6,480 bases of DNA from Deltaproteobacteria bacterium. Its GTDB lineage: Bacteria > Desulfobacterota > Binatia > DP-6. Of the stretch, positions 6,118 through 6,480 are shown one piece after another (the first letter of the stretch is position 1; each line of letters starts with the position of its first letter). A program made the position numbers and the translations under genes. The stretch is taken from assembly GCA_005879245.1 (NCBI GenBank), contig VBLA01000287.1:1-6480 (forward strand). Reading direction: 5' to 3'. The notes below the pieces were generated by a model that searched no databases, was not told where the DNA came from, and saw nothing but the letters and a program-made list of their open reading frames with translations.

Positions 6118-6480
6118 TCAGCCGTGCTGGGCTTCGAGGAAGCGCTCGGCGTCGATCGCAGCCATGCACCCCGTGCCTGCAGCGGTCACCGCCTGGCGGT
6201 AGGTCGGGTCCTGGACGTCCCCGCAGGCGAAGACGCCGGGGACGCTTGTCAGAGTCGTGCCGGATTGGGTCACGATGTAGCCGCGCGCGTCCATGTCGAG
6301 CTGGCCAGCAAAGAGGCGGGTGTTCGGCTCGTGGCCGATGGCGATGAAGACACCCTCGAGCGGCACGTTCCGGCGGGCGCCCGTGGCGGTGTCGATGACG
6401 GCGACGCCGGTCACCCCGCCGTTCGCCGGATCGCCCAGGATCTCTTCCACCGCTACGTTCCAGAGGAACTTGATTTTCGG
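6118..6480 (-). CDS. trxB: Thioredoxin-disulfide reductase TrxB, C-terminal part (5' end beyond window)
   Basis: NADPH-dependent flavoprotein that reduces thioredoxin in the cytoplasm. Only the last 120 codons are visible; the frame is open to the right edge, so the start lies outside. The visible part begins PKIKFLWN, a conserved TrxB segment in the NADPH-binding domain. It continues with GVFIAIGHEPNT (37-48 of the visible part, approximate) and ends with the FAD-binding GVFACGDVQDPTYRQAVTAAGTGCMAA, followed by DAERFLEAQ. That C-terminal signature is very strongly conserved in bacterial TrxB. The redox CxxC lies further upstream in the protein and cannot be checked here. The gene is convergent with the his operon and separated from the membrane gene by a long palindrome. 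It is unlikely to be functionally linked to histidine synthesis. Confidence 0.95.
   Translation of the reverse strand, partial: PKIKFLWNVAVEEILGDPANGGVTGVAVIDTATGARRNVPLEGVFIAIGHEPNTRLFAGQLDMDARGYIVTQSGTTLTSVPGVFACGDVQDPTYRQAVTAAGTGCMAAIDAERFLEAQHG

Overview
The window holds one side of a compact histidine-biosynthesis operon on the + strand. It is followed by an unrecognised inner-membrane protein gene, and by the 3' end of a convergent thioredoxin reductase gene on the - strand. The DNA is very GC-rich (by eye about 70%; not counted) and genes are packed with 1-4 base overlaps. The order murA-hisD-hisB-hisH-hisA-hisF matches the murA/his arrangement known from Proteobacteria and relatives. 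The monofunctional HisB, separate HisH/HisF and high GC suggest a Gram-negative bacterium, perhaps of the former deltaproteobacterial assemblage (Desulfobacterota, Myxococcota or Binatota). That placement is an inference with low to moderate confidence.

Layout: murA (cell-wall precursor synthesis; cut by the left edge, about 22 codons missing) runs directly into hisD through a GTGA overlap. hisD overlaps hisB by one base (TGATG). hisH and hisA follow after gaps of 16 and 19 bases, and hisA overlaps hisF by one base. HisH and HisF together form imidazole glycerol phosphate synthase. HisA supplies its substrate, HisB should dehydrate its product, and HisD does the last two oxidations. hisG, hisC and hisI/hisE, which often sit in such clusters, are not between these genes and must lie elsewhere if the pathway is complete. 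After an 89-base gap comes a 231-residue multi-pass membrane protein of unknown function. After a further 136-base gap that is mostly one long imperfect palindrome, trxB converges from the right and runs off the window.

The main anomaly is hisB. The encoded IGP dehydratase is 164 residues instead of the usual 195-200. The shortfall is one clean in-frame internal deletion of about 43 codons that removes the first HHxxE manganese-binding motif (the DDHHTxED region). Every other his enzyme here keeps its key catalytic residues. This is either a real lesion or an assembly error, and it should be checked before the locus is called a working pathway. The second point of interest is that the intergenic spaces on both sides of the membrane gene hold long nested inverted repeats. 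Otherwise this is an ordinary housekeeping region, and I see no mobile element, CRISPR array, RNA gene or defence system.
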